A stretch of 64,000 nucleotides of DNA from Variovorax sp. J22P240 (GCF_030316855.1 NZ_JASZYR010000016.1:58991-122990), one strand, 5' to 3'. Positions 9,257 through 21,244 are shown, numbered from the stretch's first letter. A program made the numbers and translations. Notes: generated by a model from the sequence alone, not told the origin.

Positions 9257-9991
9257 GTGTACACCGCGCAGGGAACCATTGAAAAGTCCCATCTGCTGGA
9301 GCAGCACCAGCCGATGGTGCGCCGTATCGCGCTCCAGATGATCGCCAAGCTGCCCGCCAGCGTGGAACTCGACGACTTGATCCAGGCCGGGATGATCGGC
9401 CTGCTCGATGCGTCGAGCCGCTACCAGGACAACAAGGGCGCGCAGTTCGAGACCTTCGTCAGCCAGCGCATTCGTGGCGCGATGCTCGACGAGCTGCGTG
9501 CCAGCGACTGGGGCTCGCGCGGCCTGCGCCAGTCGGCACGCGGCGTCGAGAAGGCCATCCAGGCGCTCGAGCACCGGTTCGGCCGACCGCCCACCGAGGG
9601 GGAGATCGCCAGGGAGCTGAAGATGGACCTGGAGGCCTACCAGTCGCTGCTGCAGGAGATCCAGGGCTGCCAGCTCCTGTATGTCGAGGACTTCGCGAAG
9701 GGCGAGGCCGACAACCCCTTCATCGACATCCATGCGCAGGAAGCGCGCAAGGGGCAGCGCGTGAGCGACGACCCGCTGCAGCAATTGCTGGAGAGCGGCT
9801 TTCGCCAGCAACTGGTGGACGCCATCTCGGCGCTGCCCGAGCGCGATCAGCTGCTGTTGAACCTGTACTACGAAGAAGAACTGAACCTGCGCGAGATTGG
9901 CGCGATCCTCGAAGTGAGCCAGAGCCGTGTGTGCCAGTTGCACAGCCAAGCCATCAGCCGGTTGCGGGTGAGGTTGAAGGAACTGCTGTAG
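9257..9991 (+). CDS. fliA: FliA, RNA polymerase sigma factor for flagellar class III genes (sigma-28)
   Basis: A 244-residue sigma-70-family factor. Region 2 is visible (ELDDLIQAGMIGLLDA and the FVSQRIRGAMLDELRASDW segment), then region 3, and region 4 with the C-terminal helix-turn-helix (NLREIGAILEVSQSRVCQLH). It directs transcription of late flagellar, motor and chemotaxis genes. The start is a GTG at 9257 preceded by AAAAGGACTG. It is the last clear member of the flhB-flhA-flhF-flhG operon. Confidence 0.96.
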   Translation: MYTAQGTIEKSHLLEQHQPMVRRIALQMIAKLPASVELDDLIQAGMIGLLDASSRYQDNKGAQFETFVSQRIRGAMLDELRASDWGSRGLRQSARGVEKAIQALEHRFGRPPTEGEIARELKMDLEAYQSLLQEIQGCQLLYVEDFAKGEADNPFIDIHAQEARKGQRVSDDPLQQLLESGFRQQLVDAISALPERDQLLLNLYYEEELNLREIGAILEVSQSRVCQLHSQAISRLRVRLKELL

Positions 9992-10101
9992 TCGCTGAAA
10001 CGGTCGGACTTGCCAAGTATGTGTAGTTATTTCGTGTAACAATAATTGACATTGTTGGAGCCGGCGGCTGGCGTCGGGACCTGTCAGTCGAAGAGGACGC
10101 G

Positions 10102-10833
10102 ATGATTTCTGCATACGTGGTCTTGGGAATCCCCGGCAACGCGACGCCTGAGGATGTCGAAGCTGCTTTTCAGCGGGCACGTTCGGCCTATACGCGGGAG
10201 CGGATGGCCCAGGACTCGCGCGTTGCGGAACAGTTGACCGAAGTCATCGACGCCTACAACGTATTGCGCGATCCGGATTCGCGTGCGGCGCACGACAGGA
10301 AACTGGCGCGTCCGGTCGCTGCGCGGCCGGTGCAACGGCGATTCGAAGTTCATCCCGCAGTCGAGCGGGAGTCCGGCATGCCCAAGGCGTTGATGCTCCT
10401 CGGCGTGCTCGTGGTCGCGCTTTTCGCGGTGGGTCTCTTCGTTCAGCACCGCCGACAGGTTGTCCAGCAGGAATTAGCGGCGCAAGCGCTTGAGACGGCT
10501 CGACAGCAAGCGGCCGCCGAGGCCGAAAGCCGAAAGGCGAGCGAACTGGAGGCCAGAGAGCGCGCTCGCGCAGACGAGGCTGCACAGGCAAAGGACCGTG
10601 CATTCCGCCGCGAGGCCGATGCGGCTCTCGTGCGTGCGCAAAGTGCGGATGCACGCCAGCGCTCGCTCGATTCGCAAAAATGGGCGGCCGAACAGCGAGA
10701 ACAACAGCGCAAGGAGTCGGAACGCAATGCGGATGAGAGACGCCGGATCAGCGAAGGGCAGCGCAGGGTCGCCACCGACAAGCAGAGAATTCGTGAGCTC
10801 TGCTACATCAACTACCGTCGCTACGACTGCTGA
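10102..10833 (+). CDS. J-domain-like membrane protein lacking HPD, with coiled-coil tail
   Basis: A 243-residue protein of unknown function. Residues 3-68 follow a DnaJ J-domain pattern (YVVLGIPGNATPEDVEAAF near the start, IDAYNVLRDPDSRAAHD at the end), but the HPD tripeptide that stimulates DnaK is replaced by a TRE-type sequence near residue 31. One membrane helix follows at about 94-114 (LMLLGVLVVALFAVGLFV). The rest is a charged Ala/Glu/Arg-rich coiled coil ending in a Cys/Tyr-rich tip. It probably anchors in the inner membrane. A 110-bp gap separates it from fliA, so it may be transcribed on its own. Confidence 0.75.
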   Translation: MISAYVVLGIPGNATPEDVEAAFQRARSAYTRERMAQDSRVAEQLTEVIDAYNVLRDPDSRAAHDRKLARPVAARPVQRRFEVHPAVERESGMPKALMLLGVLVVALFAVGLFVQHRRQVVQQELAAQALETARQQAAAEAESRKASELEARERARADEAAQAKDRAFRREADAALVRAQSADARQRSLDSQKWAAEQREQQRKESERNADERRRISEGQRRVATDKQRIRELCYINYRRYDC

Positions 10834-10900
10834 TCGGGACTTCCGGGCTGGGGCTGCGCCGCGAGTTGCCGCAGTATGAGCGACCCCGCCGAGGTCCGTT

Positions 10901-12088
10901 TCAGGCGGCCAGGAAGCGCTCCGCCAGCAGCACCCAGTAGGCCGACCCGATCGCGACGTTGTCGTCGTTGAAGTCATAGCCCGGGTTGTGCACCATGCAC
11001 GCGCCGTGGCCGTCTCCCTCTCCAGCACCGTTGCCGATCAGCAGGTAGCTGCCCGGCACTTTTTCGAGCATGAAGGCGAAGTCTTCGCTGCCGGAGAGCG
11101 CCGGGCCTTGCAGCGTGACGCGATTGGCGCCGACCAGTTCGACCGCCACCTCGCGGGCGAAGGCGGTTTCATCGGGCGTGTTGACCAGCACGGCATAGCC
11201 CGGCCGCCAGTCGATCCTGGCAGTGACGCCGAAGCTTTCGGCCTGCGCGGTAATCACCGACTTGATGCGCTGCTCCAGCACCGCGCGGACTTCGCGGTCG
11301 AGCGCGCGAACACTGAGTTCCATCGTCGCGCTCTGCGGAATCACGTTGTTGGCCTTGCCGGCGTGCAGCGCGCCCACCGTGACGACCGCCATCTGTAGCG
11401 GGTCGACGTTGCGGGACACGATGGTCTGCAGTGCCATCACGATGCTCGCCGCCGCCACGACCGGATCGGCTGTACGGTGCGGCAATGCGCCGTGGCCACC
11501 GATGCCGGTGAGCGTGACCGTGACGTAGTCGGACGAGGCCATCGCCGCCCCTTCGCGCAGCACCAACTCGCCTTGCGGCACGCCGGGCATGTTGTGCATC
11601 GCGAAGATCGCATCGCACGGGTACTTGTCGAAGAGGCCGTCCTGCATCATCCGCAGCGCGCCGCCGCCGCCTTCCTCGGCGGGCTGGAAGATCAGGTTCA
11701 GCGTGCCGGTGAAGCGGCCGCGAAGGGCCAGATGGTGCGCCGCCGCGAGCAGCATGGCCGTGTGGCCGTCGTGGCCGCAGGCGTGCATCACGCCCTGGTG
11801 GCTGCTGGCGTAGGCCAGTCCGGTGGTCTCGTCGATCGGTAGGGCGTCCATGTCGGCGCGCAGGCCGAGCTGCCGCGCGCCGTTGCCGCGCCGCAGCCGT
11901 CCCACGACGCCGGTGCCGCCGAGGCCGCGCTCGACTTCGTAGCCCCATTCCTTGAGTTTCGAGGCCACCAGTTCGGAGGTGCGGTGCTCGTCGAAGGCCA
12001 GTTCGGGGTGATGGTGGATGTCGCGTCGCAGGCCGATGAATTCATCCGCCTGCTGGTGCAGCGCGTCTAGCAGGGTCGCAGTCGTCAT
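10901..12088 (-). CDS. M20D-family metallo-amidohydrolase (hippurate/N-acyl-amino-acid hydrolase type)
   Basis: A 395-residue zinc or manganese peptidase-family hydrolase that cleaves N-acyl or carbamoyl amides. The visible metal-site elements are the RADMDALP segment, the HACGHDGHT motif, the PAEEGGGG general-base Glu segment and the late SEDFAFM segment. The dimerisation insert starts around VTVTLTGIGGHGALPH. The start at 12088 has AAGGAAC upstream. It lies 8 bp downstream of a Bug-type binding protein on the same strand, which suggests that the pair take up and hydrolyse an acylated or carboxylated substrate. The substrate cannot be told from sequence. Confidence 0.88.
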   Translation of the reverse strand: MTTATLLDALHQQADEFIGLRRDIHHHPELAFDEHRTSELVASKLKEWGYEVERGLGGTGVVGRLRRGNGARQLGLRADMDALPIDETTGLAYASSHQGVMHACGHDGHTAMLLAAAHHLALRGRFTGTLNLIFQPAEEGGGGALRMMQDGLFDKYPCDAIFAMHNMPGVPQGELVLREGAAMASSDYVTVTLTGIGGHGALPHRTADPVVAAASIVMALQTIVSRNVDPLQMAVVTVGALHAGKANNVIPQSATMELSVRALDREVRAVLEQRIKSVITAQAESFGVTARIDWRPGYAVLVNTPDETAFAREVAVELVGANRVTLQGPALSGSEDFAFMLEKVPGSYLLIGNGAGEGDGHGACMVHNPGYDFNDDNVAIGSAYWVLLAERFLAA

Positions 12089-12096
12089 GGTGTTCC

Positions 12097-13077
<981 letters not shown>

Positions 13078-13182
13078 AGGACTCCTGGGTGGCGCTGCGT
13101 GGGCGCCTGTGGGATGACTGGCTCGGCGGTGGCGTCCTGATGTGCAGACGCTAAACGCATCGTAGGAGCGCTGCAAAAGAAC

Positions 13183-13204
13183 ATCCAATGCATTGTTGTT
13201 GGAT
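13183..13204. promoter_or_regulatory. Inverted repeat in the Bug/LysR divergent intergenic region (candidate LysR operator)
   Basis: ATCCAA and TTGGAT form perfect 6-bp arms around a 10-bp spacer, within the 167 bp between the Bug gene (-) and the LysR gene (+). The symmetry and location are those of a LysR-type activator site. Binding is inferred from position only. Confidence 0.5.
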
Positions 13205-13244
13205 TTAGCATTACTTCAATGCATACCAGGCGAAAATCGACGCC

Positions 13245-14129
13245 ATGACGCTCGTTCAACTCCGCCACCTGATCGCGCTCGCGGAGAGCGGGTCATTCAG
13301 CAAGTCCGCGCAGGCGCTGTACATCACCCAGCCGGCACTCAGCCGTAGCATCCGCGCGCTGGAGGATGAACTGGGCATGCCCCTGTTCGACCGCGTCGGG
13401 CGGCGCAGCGAACTCACCTCCTTCGGCAATGAGGTGGTGTCGCGCGCCCGCCAACTGGTGTTCGAGGCCGGCGAACTGCGCGACAGCGGCCGGCGGATGC
13501 GCGAAGGGGAGGGCGGCGTGCTTCGCATCGGCATGGGTTCGGGCCCCGGCGCGATGCTGATGACGCCGCTGCTGATGCGCATGGCGAAGCGGCATCCGAA
13601 GGTGCGGGTGGTCGTGGCGCGCGGCGGCACCGACCTGCTGGCACAGGCCCTGCGCGCGCGAACGCTCGATGCGCTGGTGGTCGATGCCCGTTCGCTGGAT
13701 CCCGCCGCCGACCTGGAGGTGAGCGAATTGCGCGAGATGCGAGGCGTCTTCATGTGCCGTCGCGGCCACCCGCTCACGCGCCTGCGCAAGGGCGTGACCT
13801 TCGAGGCCGTGCAGCGCTACCCCGTCGCCTCCACGCCGCTGAGCGAGGAGGTGGCGCGCAGCCTGATCGAGACCTACGGCCCCGACGCACACCCCGAGCA
13901 TTGCGTGACCCTGCAGTGCGAGGAGGTCGCGAGCCTGATCGACGTGGCGCGGCGGAGCGATGCGGTGCTGCTGGCCATTCGCGCGGCCGCCCCCGATCTG
14001 GTCGAGCTGAAGATGACGCCGCCGATCGAAAGAGTCGCGCGCTTCGGGCTCGTGACGCTGCGCCGGCGCACCGAGGCGCCGGGGTTGTCGATCGTGCGGG
14101 AGTTGATCCAGGAGCTGATGCACGACTGA
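13245..14129 (+). CDS. LysR-family transcriptional regulator
   Basis: A 294-residue LysR regulator. The N-terminal winged helix-turn-helix is clear (LRHLIALAESGSFSKSAQ and LYITQPALSRSIRALEDELG), followed by the linker helix and the effector-binding domain (GVLRIGMGSGPGAMLM onward). It is divergent from the Bug-M20 operon, the standard arrangement for a regulator that controls its neighbour. The aspartate ammonia-lyase gene follows on the same strand after 104 bp and may also be a target. The ligand is unknown. Confidence 0.93.
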   Translation: MTLVQLRHLIALAESGSFSKSAQALYITQPALSRSIRALEDELGMPLFDRVGRRSELTSFGNEVVSRARQLVFEAGELRDSGRRMREGEGGVLRIGMGSGPGAMLMTPLLMRMAKRHPKVRVVVARGGTDLLAQALRARTLDALVVDARSLDPAADLEVSELREMRGVFMCRRGHPLTRLRKGVTFEAVQRYPVASTPLSEEVARSLIETYGPDAHPEHCVTLQCEEVASLIDVARRSDAVLLAIRAAAPDLVELKMTPPIERVARFGLVTLRRRTEAPGLSIVRELIQELMHD

Positions 14130-14233
14130 GACCGTCGGGCACCGGACGCCGGCGCATTTGACCGCGGCGCGGCATTCATGGATAACTCGCCTCGGAGACA
14201 TCGCTCGAACGCCGGCCACAACGAAAGAATGCC

Positions 14234-15655
<1,422 letters not shown>

Positions 15656-15688
15656 ACGTGCGAGGGAGCGTTCGCGTGCAGTGCGGCC

Positions 15689-16666
15689 TCAGTTGGCCGT
15701 GATCTTCCGCTCGCGGACGATGGCGCTCCACTTGGCGTCCTCGCTCCTCATGAACGCGGTGAGTTCGGCGCGCGAGGTCGGCTGCGGCGTCAGGCCGTGC
15801 TTGTTCAACGCGTCCTTGACGCCGGGATCGTTGAGCACCTTGACGATCTCCACGTTCCAGCGGTCGAGGATCGGCGCCGGCGTCTTGCCGGGGGCGACGA
15901 ATGCATACCAGTTCAGTGCCTCGAAGCCGGGGTAGCCCGATTCGGCCACCGTGGGGATGTTGGGCAGGTAGGCCGGGCGCTTCAACCCCGTCGTCGCGAG
16001 CGGGATCAGCTTGCCGGCCTCCACGTAAGGCATCGCGGTCGGTGGCGCCGAGAAGTACGAGGCGATCCGCTGGCCCAGCAGGTCGGTGAGAGCGGGGGCG
16101 CCGCCCTTGTACGGCACGTGCACCATGTCGACGCCGGCGCGCTGGTTGAACAACTCGCCCGCCAGGTGCGAGGCAGAGCCGGCGCCGGTGGAGGCGAAGT
16201 CCACGCCGCCCTGCTTTTTCTTGGCGAGGGCCACGAACTCGGAGAGGTTCTTCACGCCCAAGCCCTGGTGCACCACGAGCACGTTCGGAAAGTTCACGCC
16301 GCCGGACACTGCTGCGAGGTCCTTGAACGGGTCGTAGCCGACCTTCATCACGTGCGGCGCGATGGTCAGGGGGCCGATCGAGCCGAACAACAGCACCGAG
16401 CCATCGGCGGGAGCGCTGGCGACCTGCTGGTGCGCGATGTTGCCGCCCGCGCCGGCCTTGTTGTCGACCACCACGCTCTGGCCGATGTTCTCGGCCAGCT
16501 TCTTGGCGATCAGGCGCGCTGCCGCATCGGCCGCACCGCCGGGCGCGAAACCGACGACCAGCGTGACGGGCTTCGAAGGAGGGAAGTCCTGGGCATGGCC
16601 GACGCCTGCCAGGGGCAAGGCGGCGATGGCCAGCGTCATGGCGCTCAGCAGTTGGCGTTTGTTCAT
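15689..16666 (-). CDS. Bug/TctC-family substrate-binding protein in the tcu locus
   Basis: A 325-residue periplasmic binding protein. A signal peptide ends near GVGHAQ, and the mature protein begins with the Bug pattern SKPVTLVVGFAPGGAADAAAR. It also has HVPYKGGAPALTDLLGQRI. The start at 16666 has GGAGATC upstream and gives a full signal peptide. It lies 28 bp downstream of tcuB on the same strand, so it probably captures the tricarboxylate processed by TcuAB. A MFS-type TcuC transporter, usual in enterobacterial tcu operons, is not present; this Bug protein may take its place with a transporter elsewhere. Confidence 0.9.
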   Translation of the reverse strand: MNKRQLLSAMTLAIAALPLAGVGHAQDFPPSKPVTLVVGFAPGGAADAAARLIAKKLAENIGQSVVVDNKAGAGGNIAHQQVASAPADGSVLLFGSIGPLTIAPHVMKVGYDPFKDLAAVSGGVNFPNVLVVHQGLGVKNLSEFVALAKKKQGGVDFASTGAGSASHLAGELFNQRAGVDMVHVPYKGGAPALTDLLGQRIASYFSAPPTAMPYVEAGKLIPLATTGLKRPAYLPNIPTVAESGYPGFEALNWYAFVAPGKTPAPILDRWNVEIVKVLNDPGVKDALNKHGLTPQPTSRAELTAFMRSEDAKWSAIVRERKITAN

Positions 16667-16694
16667 CGTGATCTCCGGGTGGGTTGTCTTGTTG

Positions 16695-17879
16695 TCAGTC
16701 GGCGCCCAGCCCGATCGGGTTGGGTTGGCGTTTCTCGATCGCGTGGCGCAGCAGCGAGGCGGTGCGGAAGACGCCGTGCCCGAACTTGCCATAGGGGAGC
16801 GTGGCGAACAGGGCCATCACCGCGCCGAGGTGCAGACACAACAGCACCGCCAGTGCAGGTGTGCCGCGGCCCAGCCACAACGCCAGGCCGGTGGCGCTCG
16901 TCAGAAAGAGCAGGGCGATGAATCCGAGGTCCATCGGCTTCTGTGCCACGTCGCCGTGCAATGGATGGCGACGGCGGTTCAGGCGCCACAGGCCTGCGGT
17001 GCCCACCATCAGGCTCAGGCCGCCCGCCACGCCCAGCAGCTTGGGAAGGCTGGGCAGGTCGTACGGTGCGATCCAGCCGAACACATAGTGATAGACCGTC
17101 GCCAGCGCGGTGGCTGCAAAGCACAGCATGAAGCCGTAGAAGGTGAAGTGGTGATAGCGCCGCCGCGAGAGCGTGTACGCGTCGTCTTCGTTGTTGCAGC
17201 CCTGGCCGTGCCCGCCGTCGAGGTACTTGAGCCGCAGGACCGCATCGGTGGCCTCGGCAGCGGCGGGCGCGCTCAGCGGCGCGCCACTCGTCGCCGGTGT
17301 CACGTCGCGCCAGAAGCGGCGAACGCCCATGGCCAGGGCCACTGCCGCGAACAGGAAAACCGGCGCGAACAGGCTGACCAGCAGGTTGTGCGGGAACAGC
17401 TTGTAGAAGTTGCCTTGGAGGTTGCCGCCCCACAACGTGCCGTTCATCGCAACGGCCATGATCAGGAACAGCGCCAGCCCCGCCGCCACTGCGAGCGACA
17501 GGGTGAGCCCGTTGCGCTGATACAGCTTGCCCAGCGCGGGCGGCCACGCATAGTCGACATAGGTCTGCCCGCGCACTTCGGCCATCGCTTTCGGCACGTT
17601 GACGGCGAACTCGTGCGGCGGCGCGTACTGGCAGGCGTGCAGGCAGGCGCCGCAGTTGTGGCAGAGGTTGGCGAGAAAGTGAATGTCGGCCATGCCGAAC
17701 TCGAGCCGGCGCGTCATGGCGGGGAACACCGCGCAGAAGCCTTCGCAGTAGCGGCAGGCATTGCAGATCTGCATTTGCCGTGCGACTTCGGTTTCGTTCG
17801 CTGTGAGGATCGGGATCACGGTGCGCCCGCCAGTGGCGAGCGACGCGGCTTCGCGCGTGAGGGCTTCAAGCTGTTGCAT
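16695..17879 (-). CDS. tcuB: TcuB, membrane Fe-S protein of tricarballylate/citrate utilisation
   Basis: A 394-residue protein that passes electrons from the reduced flavin of TcuA to the quinone pool. Two ferredoxin-like cysteine clusters are at the N-terminus (CNACRYCEGFC and CHNCGACLHACQYAPP). They are followed by about six hydrophobic segments containing histidines, consistent with the family's membrane haem-binding part. It overlaps the end of tcuA by 14 bp, indicating coupling. The length agrees with enterobacterial TcuB (about 380). Confidence 0.93.
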   Translation of the reverse strand: MQQLEALTREAASLATGGRTVIPILTANETEVARQMQICNACRYCEGFCAVFPAMTRRLEFGMADIHFLANLCHNCGACLHACQYAPPHEFAVNVPKAMAEVRGQTYVDYAWPPALGKLYQRNGLTLSLAVAAGLALFLIMAVAMNGTLWGGNLQGNFYKLFPHNLLVSLFAPVFLFAAVALAMGVRRFWRDVTPATSGAPLSAPAAAEATDAVLRLKYLDGGHGQGCNNEDDAYTLSRRRYHHFTFYGFMLCFAATALATVYHYVFGWIAPYDLPSLPKLLGVAGGLSLMVGTAGLWRLNRRRHPLHGDVAQKPMDLGFIALLFLTSATGLALWLGRGTPALAVLLCLHLGAVMALFATLPYGKFGHGVFRTASLLRHAIEKRQPNPIGLGAD

Positions 17880-19287
17880 GGTGGTCCGTTCTGGTCGACT
17901 TGGCGTTGATGGCTGCCTCGGCCGCGCGCGTGCCGGCGATGCGCCCGAATGCGGTGCCGATGGCCATGCCGACGCCAGCCGTGTAGCCCTTGCCGAGCAC
18001 GTTGCCGGCCATCATTTCGCCGGCAACGAAGAGGTTGTCGCTCGGCACGCCGTCGAAGTGCACCGCTGAGTCCTCGTTGACCCTCAGACCCAGGTAGGTG
18101 AAGGTGATGCCGGGCCGCAGCGCATAGCCGTAGAACGGCGCGGTGTCGATGGGGCGCGCCCAGTGCGTCTTGGCGGGCGAGAGTCCTTCGGTGTGGCAGT
18201 CATCGAGTTGAGTGTGATCGAAGGTGCCAGTGCGGCAGGCGGCGTTGTAGGCCTCGACCGTGGCCGTGAAGCGGGCTTCATCGAGTCCGAGTTGGCGCGC
18301 GAGTTCGGGCAGCGAGTCGGCCCGCGTGCCCGGGAACACCGGCGGCATGAAGCGGCCGACGGCCTTCGCGTCGATGATCGACCACGCGATCTGGTCGGGC
18401 TGCTGGGCGACGAGCCGGCCCCAGATGGCGTAGCGCTTGGGCCAGAAATCCTCACCCTCGTCGTAGAAGCGGTCTGCGTTGCGGTTGACCACCACGCCCA
18501 GCGATACGCAGTCGATGCGCGTGCAGATGCCGCCGTCGTACAGCGGGGCGCGCGCATCGATCGCCACCATGTGCGCCTGTGTCGGATCGCCGATCGCGTC
18601 GGCGCCTGCATCGATCATGTGCTTGAGCAGCACGCCCGTGTTGAAGCGGGTGCCGCGGATCAGGAAGTTGTCGGCCGGCCATTCGCCGCGCTCGTTCTGG
18701 CCCCAGGCCTCGCGCAGCCATTCGATGTTCGACTCGAAGCCGCCCGCGGCCAGCACGCAGGCGCGGGCCGCGATGCGTTCGCCGGTGCCGGTGCGGACTG
18801 CGATGAAGCGGCCGTCCTGCATTTCCACCGACACCACTGGCGTGTCGTAGCGGACTTCGACGCCCAGCGCCTCCGCGCTGCGGAAGTAGGCATTGACCAG
18901 CGCCTTGCCGCCGCCCATGAAGAAGGCATTGGTGCGCGCCACGTGCAGCGCCCCCGACAGCGGTGGCTGGAAATGCACGCCATGGCTTCGCATCCAGTCG
19001 CGGCAGTTCGAGGACGCGCGGATCGCCATGCGCGCGAGGTGCTCGTTGGTCTGGCCGCCCGTGACCTTCAGCAGATCCTGCCAGTACTCTTCTTCGGGGT
19101 AGGCCTCTACCAGCACGTCCTGCGGCGAGTCGTGCATGCAGCGCAGGTTGCGCGTGTGCTGCGAATTGCCGCCTCGCCATTCGCGCGGCGAGGCTTCGAG
19201 CAGCAGGACGCTGGCGCCGGCCTCGCGTGCCATGAGCGCAGCGCACAGCGCAGCGTTGCCGCCGCCGACGACCAGTACATCGATCAC
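17866..19287 (-). CDS. tcuA: TcuA, FAD-dependent tricarballylate dehydrogenase
   Basis: A 473-residue flavoprotein of the fumarate reductase/succinate dehydrogenase family. The N-terminal dinucleotide fold has VVGGGNAALCAALMAREAG and the acidic end of strand 2 (LLLEASP). The C-terminal FAD-binding GYTAGVGMAIGTAFG segment is also present. TcuA oxidises tricarballylate to cis-aconitate in characterised organisms. The exact substrate here is inferred from the tcuR-tcuA-tcuB order. Confidence 0.92.
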   Translation of the reverse strand: MIDVLVVGGGNAALCAALMAREAGASVLLLEASPREWRGGNSQHTRNLRCMHDSPQDVLVEAYPEEEYWQDLLKVTGGQTNEHLARMAIRASSNCRDWMRSHGVHFQPPLSGALHVARTNAFFMGGGKALVNAYFRSAEALGVEVRYDTPVVSVEMQDGRFIAVRTGTGERIAARACVLAAGGFESNIEWLREAWGQNERGEWPADNFLIRGTRFNTGVLLKHMIDAGADAIGDPTQAHMVAIDARAPLYDGGICTRIDCVSLGVVVNRNADRFYDEGEDFWPKRYAIWGRLVAQQPDQIAWSIIDAKAVGRFMPPVFPGTRADSLPELARQLGLDEARFTATVEAYNAACRTGTFDHTQLDDCHTEGLSPAKTHWARPIDTAPFYGYALRPGITFTYLGLRVNEDSAVHFDGVPSDNLFVAGEMMAGNVLGKGYTAGVGMAIGTAFGRIAGTRAAEAAINAKSTRTDHHATA

Positions 19288-19364
19288 GTTGTCTCTCCTT
19301 GTGGGGTCAGGAGACTGTAGGGAGTCGGCCCTTCACGCGAAAGGGCGGTTCGGGCAACGGGTGT

Positions 19365-20291
19365 TCAGTTTTCGAGAAGACTCGCGCCGGCCCAGCGCCC
19401 TTCGCGCACCAGCGTGCGCGCCGTGTCAGCCATCACCACGCGGGTGGCCAGTGCGGCGGGAGAGAGTTCGTCGTCCGACAGGCTTACCAGCAGGTTGCGG
19501 CGACCGACATGCGCGTCGGTGATCTGGCTGCGGTGTAGGTCTTCCGCGGGATGACGTGCCGTCGCGGCACCGGGCTGGATGGTTGCGCCCTGGCCGGCAA
19601 GCACTGCATCCATGAGCAGGGCGAGGCCGTCGATTTCCGCGACGACGGTCGGCTCGACGCGCGCTCGCGCAAAGGCCGCCGCCAGCGTCGCGCGCAGTCC
19701 GTGGCCGGCACTGGGCAGGATGAGCGGCACGCCGGCCAGTTGAGACAGGCGAACCTTGGCGCCGGCCGGTCGCTTCGCCAGCGTGGGCGAAGCGATCACG
19801 TACAGCTTTTCGTCGAGCAGCGGGGAGACGCTCCAGCGGCGCGGCGTCTCGGTCTGGAACAGCACGGCGAGATCGAGTTGCCGCGACTCGAGCATGGTCG
19901 CGAGATGGCCGGAGAGCGATTCCACCAGATGCAGACGCACGTCCGGATAGCGTTCGCGCATCGCTTGCATCAGCGGCACGCCGAGCACCGAAGCCGTGGT
20001 CGGTGCGAGGCCCACGCTCACGTGGCCCGAGAGGCGCGCCTGCTGCGCGGCGCGAATCGCATCGTCGGCGTGACGCAGTGTGAGTTGAGCCTGGTGCAGA
20101 AAGGCCACGCCCGCGTCGGTCGGCGTCACGCCCGTCGATGCGCGTTGCAGCAGGCGGGTGCTGAGTTCGCTTTCGAGGCGGCTGATCTGCTGGCTCAGGG
20201 CCGAGGTGACCACACCCAGTTCGACCGCCGCCCGGCCCATGCTGCGCAGCTCGCAGACCTTGACGAAATAACGTAGCTGTCGCAACTCCAT
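19365..20291 (-). CDS. tcuR: LysR-family regulator, TcuR-like
   Basis: A 308-residue LysR protein with an N-terminal winged helix-turn-helix (MELRQLRYFVKVCELRSMGR, then SALSQQISRLESEL). The C-terminal sensor domain begins around GHVSVGLAPTTASV. It precedes tcuA on the same strand with a 77-bp gap, the position of tcuR in tcu loci. The name rests on this context; the protein also resembles Nac/CbbR-type LysR members in general layout. Confidence 0.8.
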   Translation of the reverse strand: MELRQLRYFVKVCELRSMGRAAVELGVVTSALSQQISRLESELSTRLLQRASTGVTPTDAGVAFLHQAQLTLRHADDAIRAAQQARLSGHVSVGLAPTTASVLGVPLMQAMRERYPDVRLHLVESLSGHLATMLESRQLDLAVLFQTETPRRWSVSPLLDEKLYVIASPTLAKRPAGAKVRLSQLAGVPLILPSAGHGLRATLAAAFARARVEPTVVAEIDGLALLMDAVLAGQGATIQPGAATARHPAEDLHRSQITDAHVGRRNLLVSLSDDELSPAALATRVVMADTARTLVREGRWAGASLLEN

Positions 20292-20374
20292 GAGGGGCAG
20301 TGTAGGGTCAGCGCGTCAGCGCGTCGGCGCGCGCCGGATCGGGTGCGGCCCGCATGCTCGAGGCGCTGGCGGGA

Positions 20375-21085
20375 TCAGAGGTGGCTGCACTCGGGCGCCA
20401 CGCGGTCCAGCGCCTCGATCAGCTTGGCCGTCAGGCGCAGGCTGTAGTCCTCGGTCGGGTGGACTTCGTCGATGAGCTCGACCGGGCCTGCCGACCCGAA
20501 ATCGGCGAACTCGACGTCCATGTCGCGCGCCAGCCTCTTCGCTTCGTCGTCGATGCGGTCGCGGCCCGCGAGCTTGTCCGGCGTCATGAAGTCGTTCGGC
20601 GTCTGGCGCGAGTAGCCGGTCAGCACCGGAATCTTGCCCTCGAAGCGGACGGCTTCGATCATCCACGGCAGGTGGGTTAGCACGGTGCCGCCGGACCATC
20701 CTTCGGCAATGCCGCTCTCGATCACGACCACGCGGGCGTCCCGAGGATCGTTGTGAAACCCCTTGGCCACTTTCGCCAGGGACTGGCCCGGTACCGTACG
20801 GTCGTCGATGCGCCAGGCAGGCCGCTGCGCCTTGAGTTCCGCCGCTGGATGGCGCGCGTGGCGCATCGACAACTCTTCCTTGACGTAGGAGCCGTTGAGG
20901 ATCGAGTCGCCGTACAGGACCACGGAACAGTCGGGGGAGGCCTTGTCAGGCATCGGCTGGGCGGCTGCGATCACGGCGGGCGCCACCGGGACCGGGCCGG
21001 CTGCATCCGTTGTGCCTGCGCTCTTGCCGCCGCAGGCGCTGAGTGCCATCGAGACGGCGAGGAGGGTGGCAGAAGCGGATTTCAA
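20375..21085 (-). CDS. SGNH/GDSL-like hydrolase, predicted lipoprotein
   Basis: A protein of about 236 residues from the chosen TTG start. It begins with a lipoprotein signal: hydrophobic ATLLAVSMALSAC, with the lipobox Cys near residue 18. The mature part starts an SGNH-hydrolase pattern: VLYGDSILNG (block I, catalytic Ser), VIESGIAEG as block III-like, and DEVHPTEDYSLRLTAKLIEAL (block V, catalytic Asp and His). It is probably an envelope esterase or acyltransferase. The open frame continues to 21244 without a convincing start, so the 5' end is uncertain. Confidence 0.72.
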   Translation of the reverse strand: MKSASATLLAVSMALSACGGKSAGTTDAAGPVPVAPAVIAAAQPMPDKASPDCSVVLYGDSILNGSYVKEELSMRHARHPAAELKAQRPAWRIDDRTVPGQSLAKVAKGFHNDPRDARVVVIESGIAEGWSGGTVLTHLPWMIEAVRFEGKIPVLTGYSRQTPNDFMTPDKLAGRDRIDDEAKRLARDMDVEFADFGSAGPVELIDEVHPTEDYSLRLTAKLIEALDRVAPECSHL

Positions 21086-21244
21086 GCTGGTACTGAGGCG
21101 GGTGCTCGTGCGGCCTCTGCGCGGGAGCGGATATCTTGTGCAAAACAAGGGAAAAGAATGCGAACGAAATGACACGTGACGCGTAGGACCTGGCGCCATG
21201 CCAAGCGACGAGTTCGGACCACGAATGTGGCTGGACGAGACCAA

